Source: Komagataeibacter xylinus (lineage in GTDB: Bacteria > Pseudomonadota > Alphaproteobacteria > Acetobacterales > Acetobacteraceae). Taken from it: a stretch of DNA of 64,000 bases. Of this stretch, positions 42,856-52,990 are shown in pieces; the stretch's first letter is position 1; each line of letters opens with the position of its first letter. The stretch is taken from the NCBI RefSeq assembly GCF_004302915.1, contig NZ_QQBI01000003.1, positions 62,001-126,000 of the forward strand, given 5' to 3'. The translations under genes were made by a program, and so were the position numbers. The notes beneath the pieces were generated by a model. It saw only the letters and a list, made by a program, of their open reading frames with translations, did not search any database and had not been told where the DNA came from.

Positions 42856-44280
42856 CTACCTGAACAATGCAGCCGCCGCCGCCTGTGCCGCCGTGGCAAC
42901 CGGGCCGAGGGCTACGATGAAGAACACCGTGACCAGCCCCATGCCAGCGGAAACGAACGAGACCGAAACCGGCGCGCGATCAAGTGCGGGGGCAGCGGCA
43001 TCAAAAAACATGATCTTGACGATGCGTATATAATAATACGCCCCGATCACGCTACTGATGATACCGATTGCCGCCAGCCCGTAAAGCTGCGCGTTGATCG
43101 CGGCATAGAACACCATAAGCTTGCCAAAGAAGCCCGCCAGCGGCGGTGCGCCCGCCATGGAGAACATGAACACCGCCATGGCCAGCGCCATGCCCGGGTC
43201 GCTGCGGCCCAGCCCCGCAAGGTCGCTGATGCGGCTGACCGCGCGCCCCTTGCGCCGCATGGCCACGATGCCCGCGAACGCGCCCACGTTCATGAACAGA
43301 TAAGTCACCAGATAGACCAGCGTGCCGCGCGTGCCCTCCGTCGTGCCCGCAGCAAGGCCGATCATGGCGTAGCCCATATGCCCGATGGAGGAATACGCCA
43401 TGAGCCGCTTGATGTTGCCCTGCGGGATGGCGGCGAGTGCGCCAAACACCATCGACGCCGCCGAGACCACCTCGATCAGCAGCTGCCACTGGTGCGCCAT
43501 GGAGCCGAACGGCCCGGCCATGACCCGCAGCAGCACGGCGAATGCCGCGATCTTGGGCGCGCCCGCCATATAGGCGGTGACCGAGGTGGGGGCACCCTGG
43601 TACACATCGGGTGTCCACATATGGAACGGCACCATGGACAGCTTGAAGCACAGCCCCACCAGCACGAACACGATGCCCACCATAAGCCCCGCGGGCAGCA
43701 CGGCGCTGCCGCGCACGGCCTGCTGCAGCCCGGCATAATCCAGCGTGCCCGCAAAGCCATAGGCCAGCGAGATGCCATAAAGCAGGATGCCCGAGGCCAG
43801 CGAGCCGAGCACGAAGTATTTCAGCCCCGCCTCCGCCGCCGTAACCTGGTCGCGCGCAAACGCACACAGGATGTAGATGGACAGCGAGGAAAGCTCGAGC
43901 CCCACGAACAGCGTCATGAGGTTGCCCGATGAGGCCATGATCATGGCGCCAAGGGTCGAGAACAGCACCAGCACGGGGAACTCGAATTTGTCGATTTCCA
44001 TCTCGCGCGCATAGCCGATGCCCAGCACCAGCGAGAGCGCCGCCCCCGCCAGCGCCAGCACCTTCATGAAGCGCGCAAAGCCATCATTGATGAAAACATG
44101 GCTGTAACCCGTGCCATCGGGCGAGAGCACCACCAGCGCCGCCGTCACCACCAGGGCGAACAGCGTCATCATCGTGCATGAAAAGAAAGCCTGACCGCGC
44201 TTTTGCATCACCCCGGCCAGCAGGATGACCAGCCCGGACAGGGCCAGCACGATTTCGGGCAGAGCAAGTGTCCAGTTCAT
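42856..44280 (-). CDS. nuoN: NADH-quinone oxidoreductase subunit N
   Basis: 474 residues with fourteen predicted helices. The NuoN signature is clear: MNWTLALPEIVLALSGLVIL, SLSIYILCAFARDQVTAAEA, YFVLGSLASGILLYGISLAY and FKLSMVPFHMWTPDVYQGAP with TSVTAYMAGAPKIAAF. It is an antiporter-like proton-translocating subunit of the membrane arm. Normally nuoM precedes nuoN; here nuoL does, at a distance of 25 bases. The start codon overlaps the stop of a six-codon frame (ATGA). NuoN cannot be mistaken for NuoM: the C-terminal and N-terminal motifs are those of NuoN. Confidence 0.95.
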   Translation of the reverse strand: MNWTLALPEIVLALSGLVILLAGVMQKRGQAFFSCTMMTLFALVVTAALVVLSPDGTGYSHVFINDGFARFMKVLALAGAALSLVLGIGYAREMEIDKFEFPVLVLFSTLGAMIMASSGNLMTLFVGLELSSLSIYILCAFARDQVTAAEAGLKYFVLGSLASGILLYGISLAYGFAGTLDYAGLQQAVRGSAVLPAGLMVGIVFVLVGLCFKLSMVPFHMWTPDVYQGAPTSVTAYMAGAPKIAAFAVLLRVMAGPFGSMAHQWQLLIEVVSAASMVFGALAAIPQGNIKRLMAYSSIGHMGYAMIGLAAGTTEGTRGTLVYLVTYLFMNVGAFAGIVAMRRKGRAVSRISDLAGLGRSDPGMALAMAVFMFSMAGAPPLAGFFGKLMVFYAAINAQLYGLAAIGIISSVIGAYYYIRIVKIMFFDAAAPALDRAPVSVSFVSAGMGLVTVFFIVALGPVATAAQAAAAALFR

Positions 44281-44305
44281 TGGTTTGGCCCTGACATCCT
44301 TGGGG
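44281..44305 (-). other. nuoL-nuoN junction: nuoM missing
   Basis: Only 25 bases lie between the nuoL stop and the nuoN start. On the coding strand they contain CCAAGG followed by an ATG and the codons TCA GGG CCA AAC CAA, then TGA overlapping the nuoN ATG. The arrangement of ribosome site, start, and stop overlapping the next start is what would remain if the interior of nuoM were removed in frame. nuoM is normally about 1.5 kb here. Confidence 0.85.
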
Positions 44306-46243
44306 TTAGCTGGCGAACAGGATGGTGGTCAGCAGCACCACCAGCCCGATCAGCATGGAAAAGGCATAGACCGCCATCGACCCGGTCTGCACCCGCACGG
44401 CCTGGCCTGCAGTGCCTGCGGCAAGCCTGGCCAGCCCTTCGGGTATGCCTTCGACAATCCCTTCGTCAGCCCCCTTCCACAACAGCCGCGCCAGCGCGCG
44501 GTAGGGGCGCACGAACACGGCATCGTACACCTCGTCGAAATACCATTTGTTGAGCAGGAACAGGTAAAGCGGGCGCAGGCTGCGGGCGAGTGCTGCCGGA
44601 ATGCCGGGGCTTGCCATGTAGCACAGATAGGCCACCGCAATGCCCGCAACGCCAGCAAGGGTCGGCACCAGCGCAATCAGGCCCGGTGTCTGTTCAAGGC
44701 GCTCCATGATGTCATGCCCCGGCAGGCTGGCAATCGTCCCACCCCAGAACCCGGCCTGGTTGGCCCCCACATAGAACGGCGCCAGCACCACACCCGCCAG
44801 CACGGCCCCCACCGACAGGACAGCGAGAGGCACCATCATGGACGGCGGGCTTTCATGCGCGCCTTCGTGCAGGTGCGCATCACGCGGCTGGCCATGAAAC
44901 ACCAGGAAGATCAGCCGCCAGCTATACAGCGCGGTGAGGAACGCGGTGATGCAGCCCATGACCCAGCCATAATGGCCCATGGAGGAGCCTGACATCCACG
45001 CCGCCTCCAGAATGGCGTCCTTCGACCAGTAGCCCGCGAACGGGAAGATACCGGCAAGTGCAAGGCTGCCAATCCACATGGCGGCATAGGTATAGGGAAT
45101 TTTGCGCCACAGCCCGCCCATGCGGAACATGTCCTGCTCGTCATGCACGGCATGGATCACGCAGCCCGCCCCAAGGAACAGAAGCGCCTTGAAGAAGGCA
45201 TGCGTGGTGAGGTGGAACATCGACGCCTGATAGGCCCCCACGCCAACGGCCACGAACATGTAGCCCAGCTGCGAGCAGGTGGAATAGGCAATGGTGCGCT
45301 TGATGTCGGGCTGCACCAGCCCAACGGTTGCGGCAAAGAAGCTGGTGGTTCCACCAATGAGAATGATCAGGTCGCGCGTCACGGGTGCCAGTTCCACCAG
45401 CGGCGACATGCGCACCATCAGGAATACCCCCGCCGTGACCATGGTGGCCGCATGGATAAGGGCGGAAACCGGGGTTGGTCCCTCCATCGCATCAGGCAGC
45501 CAGGTGTGCAGGAACAGCTGCGCCGACTTGCCCATGGCGCCGATGAACAGCAGGGTGGCGATCACCTCCAGCAGCGGATGCGTGCCGAAAAGCTGGAACG
45601 TGTCATGCACGTGGTAGGGAATGGCGGCGAAGATCGCATCATACGACACGCTGCCCAGCCGGATGTAGATGAGCGAGATACCGACAAGGAAGAACAGGTC
45701 GGCAATGCGGTTGACCACGAACGCCTTGATGGCGGCAGCGCAGGCCGCAGGCCGGTCATACCAGTAGCCGATCAGCAGGTAGCTCGCGAGCCCCACCCCT
45801 TCCCAGCCGAAGAAGAGCTGGAGCAGGTTGTCGGACGTGACCAGCATGAGCATGGCGAAGGTGAACAGCGAGAGATAGGCGAAGAAGCGGTACACCGGCT
45901 GCGCCTCATGCGCCATGTAGCCCACGCTGTACACATGCACCAGCAGCGACACGGTGGTGACCATGGCCACCACGCTGACCGAGAGCATGTCCATGCGCAG
46001 CTGCCAGTCGGCCTCAAAGCCTGCTGCGTGGATCCAGTCGGCTACCGGCACAACAATCGGGTTCACGCCCCCCATCTCGAAGCCCAGCACACCAATGGCG
46101 GACAGCGCCGCGCACAGCATGAGGGCAATGGTGGTGAACCGCGCAGCACTGTCGCCCATCAGGCGGCCAAAGCCACCGGCGAGGAGAAACCCGATCAGGG
46201 GCGCGAAGACCGCGACTTCAAACAGGAAGGATGCCGCCTGCAT
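44306..46243 (-). CDS. nuoL: NADH-quinone oxidoreductase subunit L
   Basis: 645 residues, a normal NuoL. The key region FFGWEGVGLASYLLIGYWYD, GKSAQLFLHTWLPDAMEGPT, PVSALIHAATMVTAGVFLMV, YSTCSQLGYMFVAVGVGAYQ and HAFFKALLFLGAGCVIHAVH are diagnostic, including the conserved Lys and Glu used for proton transfer. The C-terminus includes the long lateral helix region and a final anchor helix (YAFSMLIGLVVLLTTILFAS). NuoL is the distal antiporter-like subunit of the membrane arm and normally contacts NuoM, which is absent here. It starts five bases after the nuoK stop. Confidence 0.96.
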   Translation of the reverse strand: MQAASFLFEVAVFAPLIGFLLAGGFGRLMGDSAARFTTIALMLCAALSAIGVLGFEMGGVNPIVVPVADWIHAAGFEADWQLRMDMLSVSVVAMVTTVSLLVHVYSVGYMAHEAQPVYRFFAYLSLFTFAMLMLVTSDNLLQLFFGWEGVGLASYLLIGYWYDRPAACAAAIKAFVVNRIADLFFLVGISLIYIRLGSVSYDAIFAAIPYHVHDTFQLFGTHPLLEVIATLLFIGAMGKSAQLFLHTWLPDAMEGPTPVSALIHAATMVTAGVFLMVRMSPLVELAPVTRDLIILIGGTTSFFAATVGLVQPDIKRTIAYSTCSQLGYMFVAVGVGAYQASMFHLTTHAFFKALLFLGAGCVIHAVHDEQDMFRMGGLWRKIPYTYAAMWIGSLALAGIFPFAGYWSKDAILEAAWMSGSSMGHYGWVMGCITAFLTALYSWRLIFLVFHGQPRDAHLHEGAHESPPSMMVPLAVLSVGAVLAGVVLAPFYVGANQAGFWGGTIASLPGHDIMERLEQTPGLIALVPTLAGVAGIAVAYLCYMASPGIPAALARSLRPLYLFLLNKWYFDEVYDAVFVRPYRALARLLWKGADEGIVEGIPEGLARLAAGTAGQAVRVQTGSMAVYAFSMLIGLVVLLTTILFAS

Positions 46244-46248
46244 GTCCC

Positions 46249-46572
46249 TTACCCCTTCATCATCGTGATATCGTCGACTTCAATCGAGCCGCGATTACGG
46301 AAATACACCGTGACAATGGCCAGCCCGATGGCGGATTCCGCCGCCGCGATGGTCAACACGAACAGGGTCATCACCTGCCCCGACAGGTCGCCGGTCGCAG
46401 CCGAGAACGCCACGAAATTGATATTGGCCGAAAGCAGGATCAGCTCGATCGACATCAGGATGATGATGACGTTCTTGCGGTTGAGAAAAATGCCGAACAC
46501 GCCCAGCACCAGCAGGATCGCGCCAATGCTCAGGTAGGGTGTCAGGCCGATGGCCTCAATCGGGCTATTCAT
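46249..46572 (-). CDS. nuoK: NADH-quinone oxidoreductase subunit K
   Basis: 107 residues with three membrane helices: [40 protein letters not shown] (conserved Glu) and [20 protein letters not shown] (second Glu). Both membrane carboxylates important for proton transfer are present. ATG 46572 is used because MARKER-like upstream codons are not in homologues; it overlaps the end of nuoJ by eight bases. Confidence 0.95.
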   Translation of the reverse strand: MNSPIEAIGLTPYLSIGAILLVLGVFGIFLNRKNVIIILMSIELILLSANINFVAFSAATGDLSGQVMTLFVLTIAAAESAIGLAIVTVYFRNRGSIEVDDITMMKG

Positions 46573-47338
46573 CGCCCTCTCCTTTCGTGCCATTTGCGGG
46601 CGTCTTGATCACCAGCGCGGTGCCGTCAGCGTCACGTGCTTCCGCCTCGCTCCAGGCCGCGGTACCATAGGTGCCGGGCACGGCGGCGATGTCATAGCTC
46701 TCACGCGGGCGCAGGAAGCCGCCCTGCGCATCAACGCCCGCGCCAAGCGGCACCTGCAGCATTTCAAGTGAGTCCGCCACCATGCGGTCGTGCTGGCGGT
46801 CGATGTTCTGCCGCCGTCCTGTGGGCCGCTCGCGCAGGGTGAGCACGATGGCCCCGATCATGGCCACGAGCAGCACCAGCGCGCAGGCCTGGAACAGGAA
46901 GATGTAGTGGGTGTAGATCACATCCCCCAGCGCCGCCGTGTTGGTGCGCGTGGGCGACGAGGGCACGAGATGCGCGATCTGCCCGATATTGGTCGCCGCG
47001 CGCCAGTGCATGAACGCCATGAGCAGTTCAATAAACAAAACCCCGCCCACAACCCCGCCAATGGGCGCATAACGCTGCACGCCTTCGCGCATCTGCGTGA
47101 AGTTGACATCCAGCATCATCACCACGAACAGGAACAGGACTGCTACCGCGCCCACATAGACAATGACCAGCGTCATCGCCAGGAACTCCGCACCCGCGAT
47201 CAGGAACAGGCCGGCTGCGTTGAAGAACGCAAGGATCAGGAACAGCACCGAATGCACGGGGTTGCGCGCGCTCACCACCATGGTGGCGGACAGGACCAGA
47301 ACCGCAGCAAAAACGTAAAAGACAATCTGGGTCATCAT
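46565..47338 (-). CDS. nuoJ: NADH-quinone oxidoreductase subunit J, with long C-terminal tail
   Basis: 257 residues from ATG 47338. Five helices, including [20 protein letters not shown] (the YVGA Tyr segment) and [20 protein letters not shown]. The usual subunit is about 190-200 residues; here a hydrophilic tail of roughly 75 residues follows ([20 protein letters not shown] and beyond). Acetic acid bacteria and relatives may share this tail; I cannot test it. AGGAAA precedes the start at suitable distance. Confidence 0.93.
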   Translation of the reverse strand: MMTQIVFYVFAAVLVLSATMVVSARNPVHSVLFLILAFFNAAGLFLIAGAEFLAMTLVIVYVGAVAVLFLFVVMMLDVNFTQMREGVQRYAPIGGVVGGVLFIELLMAFMHWRAATNIGQIAHLVPSSPTRTNTAALGDVIYTHYIFLFQACALVLLVAMIGAIVLTLRERPTGRRQNIDRQHDRMVADSLEMLQVPLGAGVDAQGGFLRPRESYDIAAVPGTYGTAAWSEAEARDADGTALVIKTPANGTKGEGDE

Positions 47339-47416
47339 GGGTAGGTTTCCTGCCGCATGGATGTTTCCTCCTGCTGGCTCTGCCACTCCGGCACGCGCCG
47401 GGGCGGCCGGGCGCGC

Positions 47417-47905
47417 TCAGCGGTACGGGGCATCAAGCTCGAGCCTGCGGGCCAGCACGCTTTCCCAGCGGTCGCCATTGGCCAGCAGCTTGTCCTTGTC
47501 GTACATCAGTTCTTCGCGGGTTTCAGTCGCGAACTCATAATTCGGCCCTTCGACAATCGCATCCACCGGGCAGGCTTCCTCGCACAGGCCGCAATAGATG
47601 CATTTGGTCATGTCGATGTCGTAGCGCGTGGTGCGGCGCGAGCCGTCATCACGCGGTTCGGCCTCGATGGTGATCGCCTCGGCAGGGCACGTTGCCTCGC
47701 ACAGCTTGCACGCAATGCAGCGTTCTTCGCCATTGGGGTAGCGGCGCAGCGCATGCTCGCCGCGAAAGCGCGGCGAAAGCACGCCTTTCTCATAGGGGTA
47801 GTTGATCGTGGCCTTGGGCTTGAAAAATGCCTTCAACGTTGCCCCCATGCCTGCCGCAAGCTCGGCCAGCAGCATGGAGCGGGCGGCTTTGGTTAACGCA
47901 TTCAT
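47417..47905 (-). CDS. nuoI: NADH-quinone oxidoreductase subunit I (2 x [4Fe-4S])
   Basis: 162 residues. Two ferredoxin motifs, [12 protein letters not shown] and [12 protein letters not shown], bind clusters N6a and N6b on the route to quinone. The amphipathic N-terminus ([20 protein letters not shown]) lies on the membrane arm. It starts on the base where the nuoH stop ends, a one-base overlap. There is a 78-base gap to nuoJ, larger than elsewhere in the operon. Confidence 0.97.
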   Translation of the reverse strand: MNALTKAARSMLLAELAAGMGATLKAFFKPKATINYPYEKGVLSPRFRGEHALRRYPNGEERCIACKLCEATCPAEAITIEAEPRDDGSRRTTRYDIDMTKCIYCGLCEEACPVDAIVEGPNYEFATETREELMYDKDKLLANGDRWESVLARRLELDAPYR

Positions 47906-48927
47906 CAGCCAGCTCCTCCGGGCAGAAGGCCCGTTACCATCAGGAACCCCGCAGTCAGCACCATCCACGCCAGCGAGAACGGCAGGAACACCTTCCAGCC
48001 CAGCCGCATCAACTGGTCGTAGCGGTAGCGGGGAAATGTCGCGCGCACCCAGATGAACACGAACAGGCAGAACAGGATCTTGGCGATCAGCCACAGAGGC
48101 CCCGGTATCCATGTAAAGGGTGCAATGGCCAGCGGCGGCAGCCAGCCACCCAGGAACAGGATGCTGACCATGCCGGACATGAGGAACATGTTCGCGTATT
48201 CACCCAGGAAGAACAGGCCGAAGGCGAGCGCCGAATATTCCACGAAAAAGCCTGCCACCAGTTCGCTCTCGCCCTCGGGCAGGTCGAACGGCGCGCGGTT
48301 GGTCTCGGCCAGGGCCGAGATGAAGAACACGATGAACATCGGAAACATGGGCAGGCAGAACCACACATGGCGCTGCGCCAGCACGATGTCATTGAGGTTG
48401 AGGCTGCCCACCGCCAGCAGCACCGACACGATCACCAGCCCGATGGACACCTCATACGACACCATCTGCGCCGCCGACCGCAGCCCGCCGAGAAAGGCGT
48501 ATTTGGAGTTCGACGCCCAGCCCGCAATCAGCATGCCGTAAACACCGAGCGAGGAGATGGCCAGCAGGTAGAGGATGCCCACGTTGATGTTGGCGATGGC
48601 CAGCCCGTTGCCGGTGGGAATGACCGCCCACGCAATCATCGCCAGCGAGAAGGTGAGGAAGGGCGCAAACAGGAACAGCATCCGGTTCGCGCCTGACGGG
48701 ATGACCGTCTCCTTGGTCAGCATCTTGATGGCATCGGCAAAGGCCTGCAGCACGCCGAACGGACCGTTCACGTTCGGCCCCTTGCGCAACTGCATCGCGG
48801 CCATCACCTTGCGCTCGGCCAGCGTAAGGTAGGCCACGCCCAACAGCAGCGGCACGAGCACCGCAAGGGATTCCAGCACGATCAGCAGAAGCTGGCCAAG
48901 CGTGGTGTGAAAGAAGAAATCCGCCAT
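47905..48927 (-). CDS. nuoH: NADH-quinone oxidoreductase subunit H
   Basis: 340 residues with eight helices. [40 protein letters not shown] and [20 protein letters not shown] are the conserved quinone-site loops (Glu-rich) joining the two arms. ATG 48927 is used because residues upstream to 49011 lie within nuoG in another frame. Four bases separate it from the nuoG stop. Confidence 0.97.
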   Translation of the reverse strand: MADFFFHTTLGQLLLIVLESLAVLVPLLLGVAYLTLAERKVMAAMQLRKGPNVNGPFGVLQAFADAIKMLTKETVIPSGANRMLFLFAPFLTFSLAMIAWAVIPTGNGLAIANINVGILYLLAISSLGVYGMLIAGWASNSKYAFLGGLRSAAQMVSYEVSIGLVIVSVLLAVGSLNLNDIVLAQRHVWFCLPMFPMFIVFFISALAETNRAPFDLPEGESELVAGFFVEYSALAFGLFFLGEYANMFLMSGMVSILFLGGWLPPLAIAPFTWIPGPLWLIAKILFCLFVFIWVRATFPRYRYDQLMRLGWKVFLPFSLAWMVLTAGFLMVTGLLPGGAG

Positions 48928-48931
48928 GTCC

Positions 48932-50998
48932 CTACTCCGCCGCCTCGGTTGCGGGGCGCACGTAAATCCCCGAACAGGTTTCCATGGTCGGGCTTGCGCG
49001 GCACACGGCATGGGTCAGGTAATAATCGGCAATGACCGGATGAAAGGGCGTTGCCGCGACTGCCACGCTGCCCGGCTGCGGGGCGGTCGTGTCCGCCGCG
49101 CCAAGGCGGGCATGTTCCGCCTGCCCATAGGCCGGGTGCGCCTGCGCCATCCGCGCGCGCAGGGCCTCGATCGTGTCATAGGGCAGCTTGCGGCCCGCCA
49201 CCTCCGAGAAGGCACGCAGGATGCGCCAGTCCTCGCGCGCATCCCCCGGCGGCATGACCGCGCGGAAGGCGCGTTGCACGCGGCCTTCGGTATTGGTGTA
49301 GGTGCCCGGTTTTTCGGCATAGAGCGCGCCCGGCAGGATCACATCCGCCCGCGCGGCCCCCGCATCACCATGATGGCCCTGATAGATGACGAAGGTGTCC
49401 GGCCCGATGTCATGCACCGCGAACTCATCGGCGTCCATCAGCCACAGCACGTCCACCCCGCCGCCCAGCATGCCCGCCACATCACGCCCCTGCGGGCCGG
49501 GCACGAGGCCAAGGTCAAGGGCCGCCATGCGGCTCGCCGCCGTGTGCAGCACGTTGAAGCCATGCCAGTCGGGGCGGATGGCATCCATCTGCACCGCCAG
49601 ATCCCAGCAGGCCTTTGCAATGGCCTGGCCGTCGGGGCGGGTCAGCGCGCCATGGCCCACGATGATCATGGGGTTCTTCGCGTTGGCCAGCACCTCGGCA
49701 AAAGGCAGTTCGCCTGCCGCAAGTTTGGCCAGCGTGTCCGGCCCCTCGCCCAGCACGGTGGCGGTATAGGTCGGGTCGGCATTGGGCGCGCCGATCATGG
49801 CGATGGGGAATTTGCCCCGTCCCGCATCGACAAACCGCCTGCGGATGCGGGCATTGAGCACCGGGGCTTCCTGCCGGGGGATGGAGCCCACGATCAGCAG
49901 CGCATCCGCCTCGTCAATGCCTGCGATACCGGTATTGAAGGTGTAGAAGTCACGGCGGGATGTATCGTAACGCGCGCCATCCTGACGGCAGTCGATATTG
50001 GGCGAGCCGAGCATGCCCATCAGGTCTTTCAGCGCCATCAGGCTCTCGGCGTCGCACATGTCGCCTGCGATTGCGCCGATGCGGGCACCCGGCACGCCTT
50101 TGAGGCGCGTTGCGATGAGCGAGAACGCATCCGCCCAGCCTGCGGGCTGGAGTTTGCCGTCCACCCGCACCCAGGGCCGGTCAAGGCGGCGACGGCGGAA
50201 GCCATCGACCACGAAGCGCCCCTTGTCGGCCAGCCATTCCTCGTTCACTTCATCATTGATGCGCGGCACGATGCGCAGCACCGATGCCCCGCGGGCCTGC
50301 ATGACGATGTTGGTGCCCACCGCGTCGCATACATCAATCGAGTCCGTGCGCTTGAGCTCCCACGGGCGGGCGCTGAAGGCGTAGGGTTGTGAGGTCAGCG
50401 CGCCCACGGGGCAGATATCGATCAGGTTGCCTGACAGTTCGGATGTCAGCGCCTTCTCGACATAATTGGTGATCTCAAGGTTCTCGCCGCGTGACACGCC
50501 GCCGAGTTCCGGCACGCCCGCCACCTCGGTGGAAAAGCGGATGCAGCGCGTGCACTGGATGCAGCGCGTCATCACCGTCTTGACCAGCGGGCCGAGATAC
50601 TTGTCGGTCACCGCGCGCTTGTTCTCGCGGTAGCGCGAATGATCCGCCCCGTAGCCGAAGGCCTGGTCCTGCAGGTCGCACTCGCCACCCTGGTCGCAGA
50701 TGGGGCAGTCAAGCGGGTGGTTGATGAGCAGGAACTCCATCACCGCCCGGCGGGCACGGCGCACCACCTCGGTGTCGGTAAAGATCTGCATGCCATTGCT
50801 GATGGGAAAGCCGCATGAAGCCACCGGCTTGCGCCCGCCTGATACTTCAACAAGGCACATGCGGCAGTTGCCCGCGACCGACAGCCGCTCATGGTAGCAA
50901 AAGCGCGGTATTTCCTTGCCAGCTGCCTCACACGCCTGCAACGCGGAAGAACCGGGCGCGACATCGACCACAATACCGTCAACGGTTACTTTGACCAC
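48932..50998 (-). CDS. nuoG: NADH-quinone oxidoreductase subunit G
   Basis: 688 residues, the alphaproteobacterial/mitochondrial length. N-terminal [2Fe-2S] ligands ([20 protein letters not shown]), the His-containing C/H cluster region ([20 protein letters not shown]), and the [10 protein letters not shown] and [10 protein letters not shown] 4Fe-4S motifs are intact. The C-terminal molybdopterin-like domain is present but without cofactor residues, as usual. It receives electrons from NuoF and passes them along the cluster chain. Starts five bases after the nuoF stop. Confidence 0.97.
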   Translation of the reverse strand: MVKVTVDGIVVDVAPGSSALQACEAAGKEIPRFCYHERLSVAGNCRMCLVEVSGGRKPVASCGFPISNGMQIFTDTEVVRRARRAVMEFLLINHPLDCPICDQGGECDLQDQAFGYGADHSRYRENKRAVTDKYLGPLVKTVMTRCIQCTRCIRFSTEVAGVPELGGVSRGENLEITNYVEKALTSELSGNLIDICPVGALTSQPYAFSARPWELKRTDSIDVCDAVGTNIVMQARGASVLRIVPRINDEVNEEWLADKGRFVVDGFRRRRLDRPWVRVDGKLQPAGWADAFSLIATRLKGVPGARIGAIAGDMCDAESLMALKDLMGMLGSPNIDCRQDGARYDTSRRDFYTFNTGIAGIDEADALLIVGSIPRQEAPVLNARIRRRFVDAGRGKFPIAMIGAPNADPTYTATVLGEGPDTLAKLAAGELPFAEVLANAKNPMIIVGHGALTRPDGQAIAKACWDLAVQMDAIRPDWHGFNVLHTAASRMAALDLGLVPGPQGRDVAGMLGGGVDVLWLMDADEFAVHDIGPDTFVIYQGHHGDAGAARADVILPGALYAEKPGTYTNTEGRVQRAFRAVMPPGDAREDWRILRAFSEVAGRKLPYDTIEALRARMAQAHPAYGQAEHARLGAADTTAPQPGSVAVAATPFHPVIADYYLTHAVCRASPTMETCSGIYVRPATEAAE

Positions 50999-51003
50999 TG
51001 TTC

Positions 51004-52329
51004 CTACTCCGCCGCTTCAACAAGGCCGGTGGGCACCTGCACCGGTCGGCCGCCGCCATGCGCCGCCTTGTAGGCGTGGATGCGTTCCTCCATGACCGGA
51101 CGGAACCGGCGGATCAGCCCCTGTATGGGCCACGCCGCCGCATCGCCAAGCGCGCAGATGGTGTGGCCCTCGACCTGGCGGGTGACCTGCTCGAGCATGT
51201 CGATTTCCTCGATCTCGGCGCGGCCTTCCACCATGCGTTCCATGATGCGCATCATCCAGCCCGTGCCCTCGCGGCACGGCGTGCACTGGCCACAGCTCTC
51301 ATGCTTGAAGAATTTCGAGAACCGGGCGATGGCCGCGATGATGTCGGTGGACTTGTCCATCACGATCATGCAGCCGGTGCCAAGGCCGGAGCCTTCGGCG
51401 CGCAGGCTGTCGTAATCCATCAGCACGCTCTCGCACACATCACGCGGCAGCATGGGCACCGAGCAGCCACCGGGGATGACGGCCAGCAGGTTGTCCCACC
51501 CGCCGCGCACGCCGCCGCCATGCTTTTCAATGATCTCGCGCATCGGCACGCCAAGCTCTTCTTCAAACACGCAGGGCGTGTTGACGTGGCCCGATATGGC
51601 CATGAGCTTGCTGCCCGCGTTATTGGGCCGCCCCAGCCCCGCAAACCAGGCTCCCCCGCGCCGCAGGATGGTGGCGGAAACCGCAATGCTCTCCACGTTG
51701 TTGACCGTGGTGGGGCAGCCATACAGGCCCATGGCGGCGGGGAAAGGCGGCTTCATGCGCGGCTGGCCCTTCTTGCCCTCAAGGCTTTCGAGCAGGGCCG
51801 TTTCCTCGCCGCATATGTAAGCGCCCGCGCCACGGTGGATGTAGAAGTCGAAATCCCAGCCCGAGCCGCAGGCGTTCGGGCCGATCAGGCCCGCCTCATA
51901 CGCCTCGTCAATGGCGTGCTGGAGGTGCATGGCCTCGTTGTAGAACTCGCCGCGAATGTAGATGTAGGCCGCATGCGCCCCCATGGCGAAAGAGGCGATC
52001 AGCGCGCTTTCCACCAGCTTGTGCGGGTCGTGGCGCAGGATCTCGCGGTCCTTGCAGGTACCGGGTTCGGACTCATCGCCGTTGATGACAAGGTAATGCG
52101 GCCGCCCGTCATTCTTGCGCGGCATGAACGACCACTTGACCCCGGTGGGAAAGCCCGCGCCGCCGCGCCCGCGCAGGCCGGATGCCTTCATCTCGCCAAT
52201 GATGGCATCGCGCCCGCGCGCCAGGATTTCCGCCGTGCCATCCCAGTCGCCCCGGGCGCGGGCCCCGGCCAGCGTCCAGTCACCCTGGCCATACAGGTTG
52301 GTGAAGATGCGGTCCTTGTCTTGCAACAT
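51004..52329 (-). CDS. nuoF: NADH-quinone oxidoreductase subunit F (NADH/FMN site)
   Basis: 441 residues. The FMN/NADH segment [40 protein letters not shown], and the 4Fe-4S ligands in [14 protein letters not shown] with a fourth Cys near the C-terminus ([16 protein letters not shown]) are present. It oxidises NADH and feeds electrons into the cluster chain. The start follows the nuoE stop by five bases. Confidence 0.97.
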   Translation of the reverse strand: MLQDKDRIFTNLYGQGDWTLAGARARGDWDGTAEILARGRDAIIGEMKASGLRGRGGAGFPTGVKWSFMPRKNDGRPHYLVINGDESEPGTCKDREILRHDPHKLVESALIASFAMGAHAAYIYIRGEFYNEAMHLQHAIDEAYEAGLIGPNACGSGWDFDFYIHRGAGAYICGEETALLESLEGKKGQPRMKPPFPAAMGLYGCPTTVNNVESIAVSATILRRGGAWFAGLGRPNNAGSKLMAISGHVNTPCVFEEELGVPMREIIEKHGGGVRGGWDNLLAVIPGGCSVPMLPRDVCESVLMDYDSLRAEGSGLGTGCMIVMDKSTDIIAAIARFSKFFKHESCGQCTPCREGTGWMMRIMERMVEGRAEIEEIDMLEQVTRQVEGHTICALGDAAAWPIQGLIRRFRPVMEERIHAYKAAHGGGRPVQVPTGLVEAAE

Positions 52330-52334
52330 GCGCC

Positions 52335-52985
52335 TTACCCCTGTCCCTGCGGCTTGGCCGCCGTCTCATCCACCAGCACCCTGCGCCCGCCTGCCGGGGC
52401 TGAATTGAGGCGGTCGATGGTGGGGCCGGGCGTGGGGCGCTCGCCGCGCTTCAGCGCCTCGATCAGCTCAAGCGTGCGCGGACCATCGAGATCCTCGTAG
52501 TAATCATCATCAACCTGCAAAATCGGCGCATTGGCGCAGGCGCCGAGGCATTCCACCTCCGTCAGGGTGAACAGCCCGTCCGTGCTGGTCTCGCCAAACG
52601 CCCTGATGCCGGTGGCCTTCTTGCACGCCGCCGTCACATCATCCGACCCGCGCAGCCAGCATGATGTGGTGGTGCAGACCTGCAGGTGATAGCGGCCGAT
52701 CGGCTTCGTGTTGAACATGAGGTAGAAGGTTGCGACCTCGTACACCCGGATCGGCGCCATCTCGAGGCGCTCGGCCACCACATCCATGGCAATGCGCGGT
52801 ATCCACGCGCTGCCGGTCTGGCGGCCCATCTGCTTCTGCACCACGTAAAGCAGCGGCAGCACGCCGCTTGCCTTGCGCTCGGGCGGGTATTTGGCAAGGA
52901 TCACCGCGATCTGCTGCTCACTCTCGGCATCAAATGCGAAATGGGTCGGTTCCGCGCCCGTGGGCGCAGTGGGCTGGGTGGACAT
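52335..52985 (-). CDS. nuoE: NADH-quinone oxidoreductase subunit E ([2Fe-2S])
   Basis: 216 residues. A helical N-terminal domain ([20 protein letters not shown]) precedes a thioredoxin-like [2Fe-2S] domain with the ligands Cys-x4-Cys (CTTTSC) and Cys-x3-Cys (CLGAC). An extra 40-residue tail follows. ATG 52985, with AGGTG seven bases upstream, is preferred over a GTG at 52994 that overlaps the nuoD stop. It works with NuoF in the NADH module. Confidence 0.95.
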   Translation of the reverse strand: MSTQPTAPTGAEPTHFAFDAESEQQIAVILAKYPPERKASGVLPLLYVVQKQMGRQTGSAWIPRIAMDVVAERLEMAPIRVYEVATFYLMFNTKPIGRYHLQVCTTTSCWLRGSDDVTAACKKATGIRAFGETSTDGLFTLTEVECLGACANAPILQVDDDYYEDLDGPRTLELIEALKRGERPTPGPTIDRLNSAPAGGRRVLVDETAAKPQGQG

Positions 52986-52990
52986 GTCGG

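Noticed and set aside
42067-43932. Open frame of 621 codons opposite birA and nuoN
   Set aside because: Arg/His-rich shadow of the genes on the other strand.
42856-44280. Possibility that the gene called nuoN is actually nuoM
   Set aside because: The N-terminal LPEIVLALSGLVIL, the LGSLASGILLYG and the VPFHMWTPDVYQGAPTSVTA segments are those of NuoN; NuoM-specific features are lacking.
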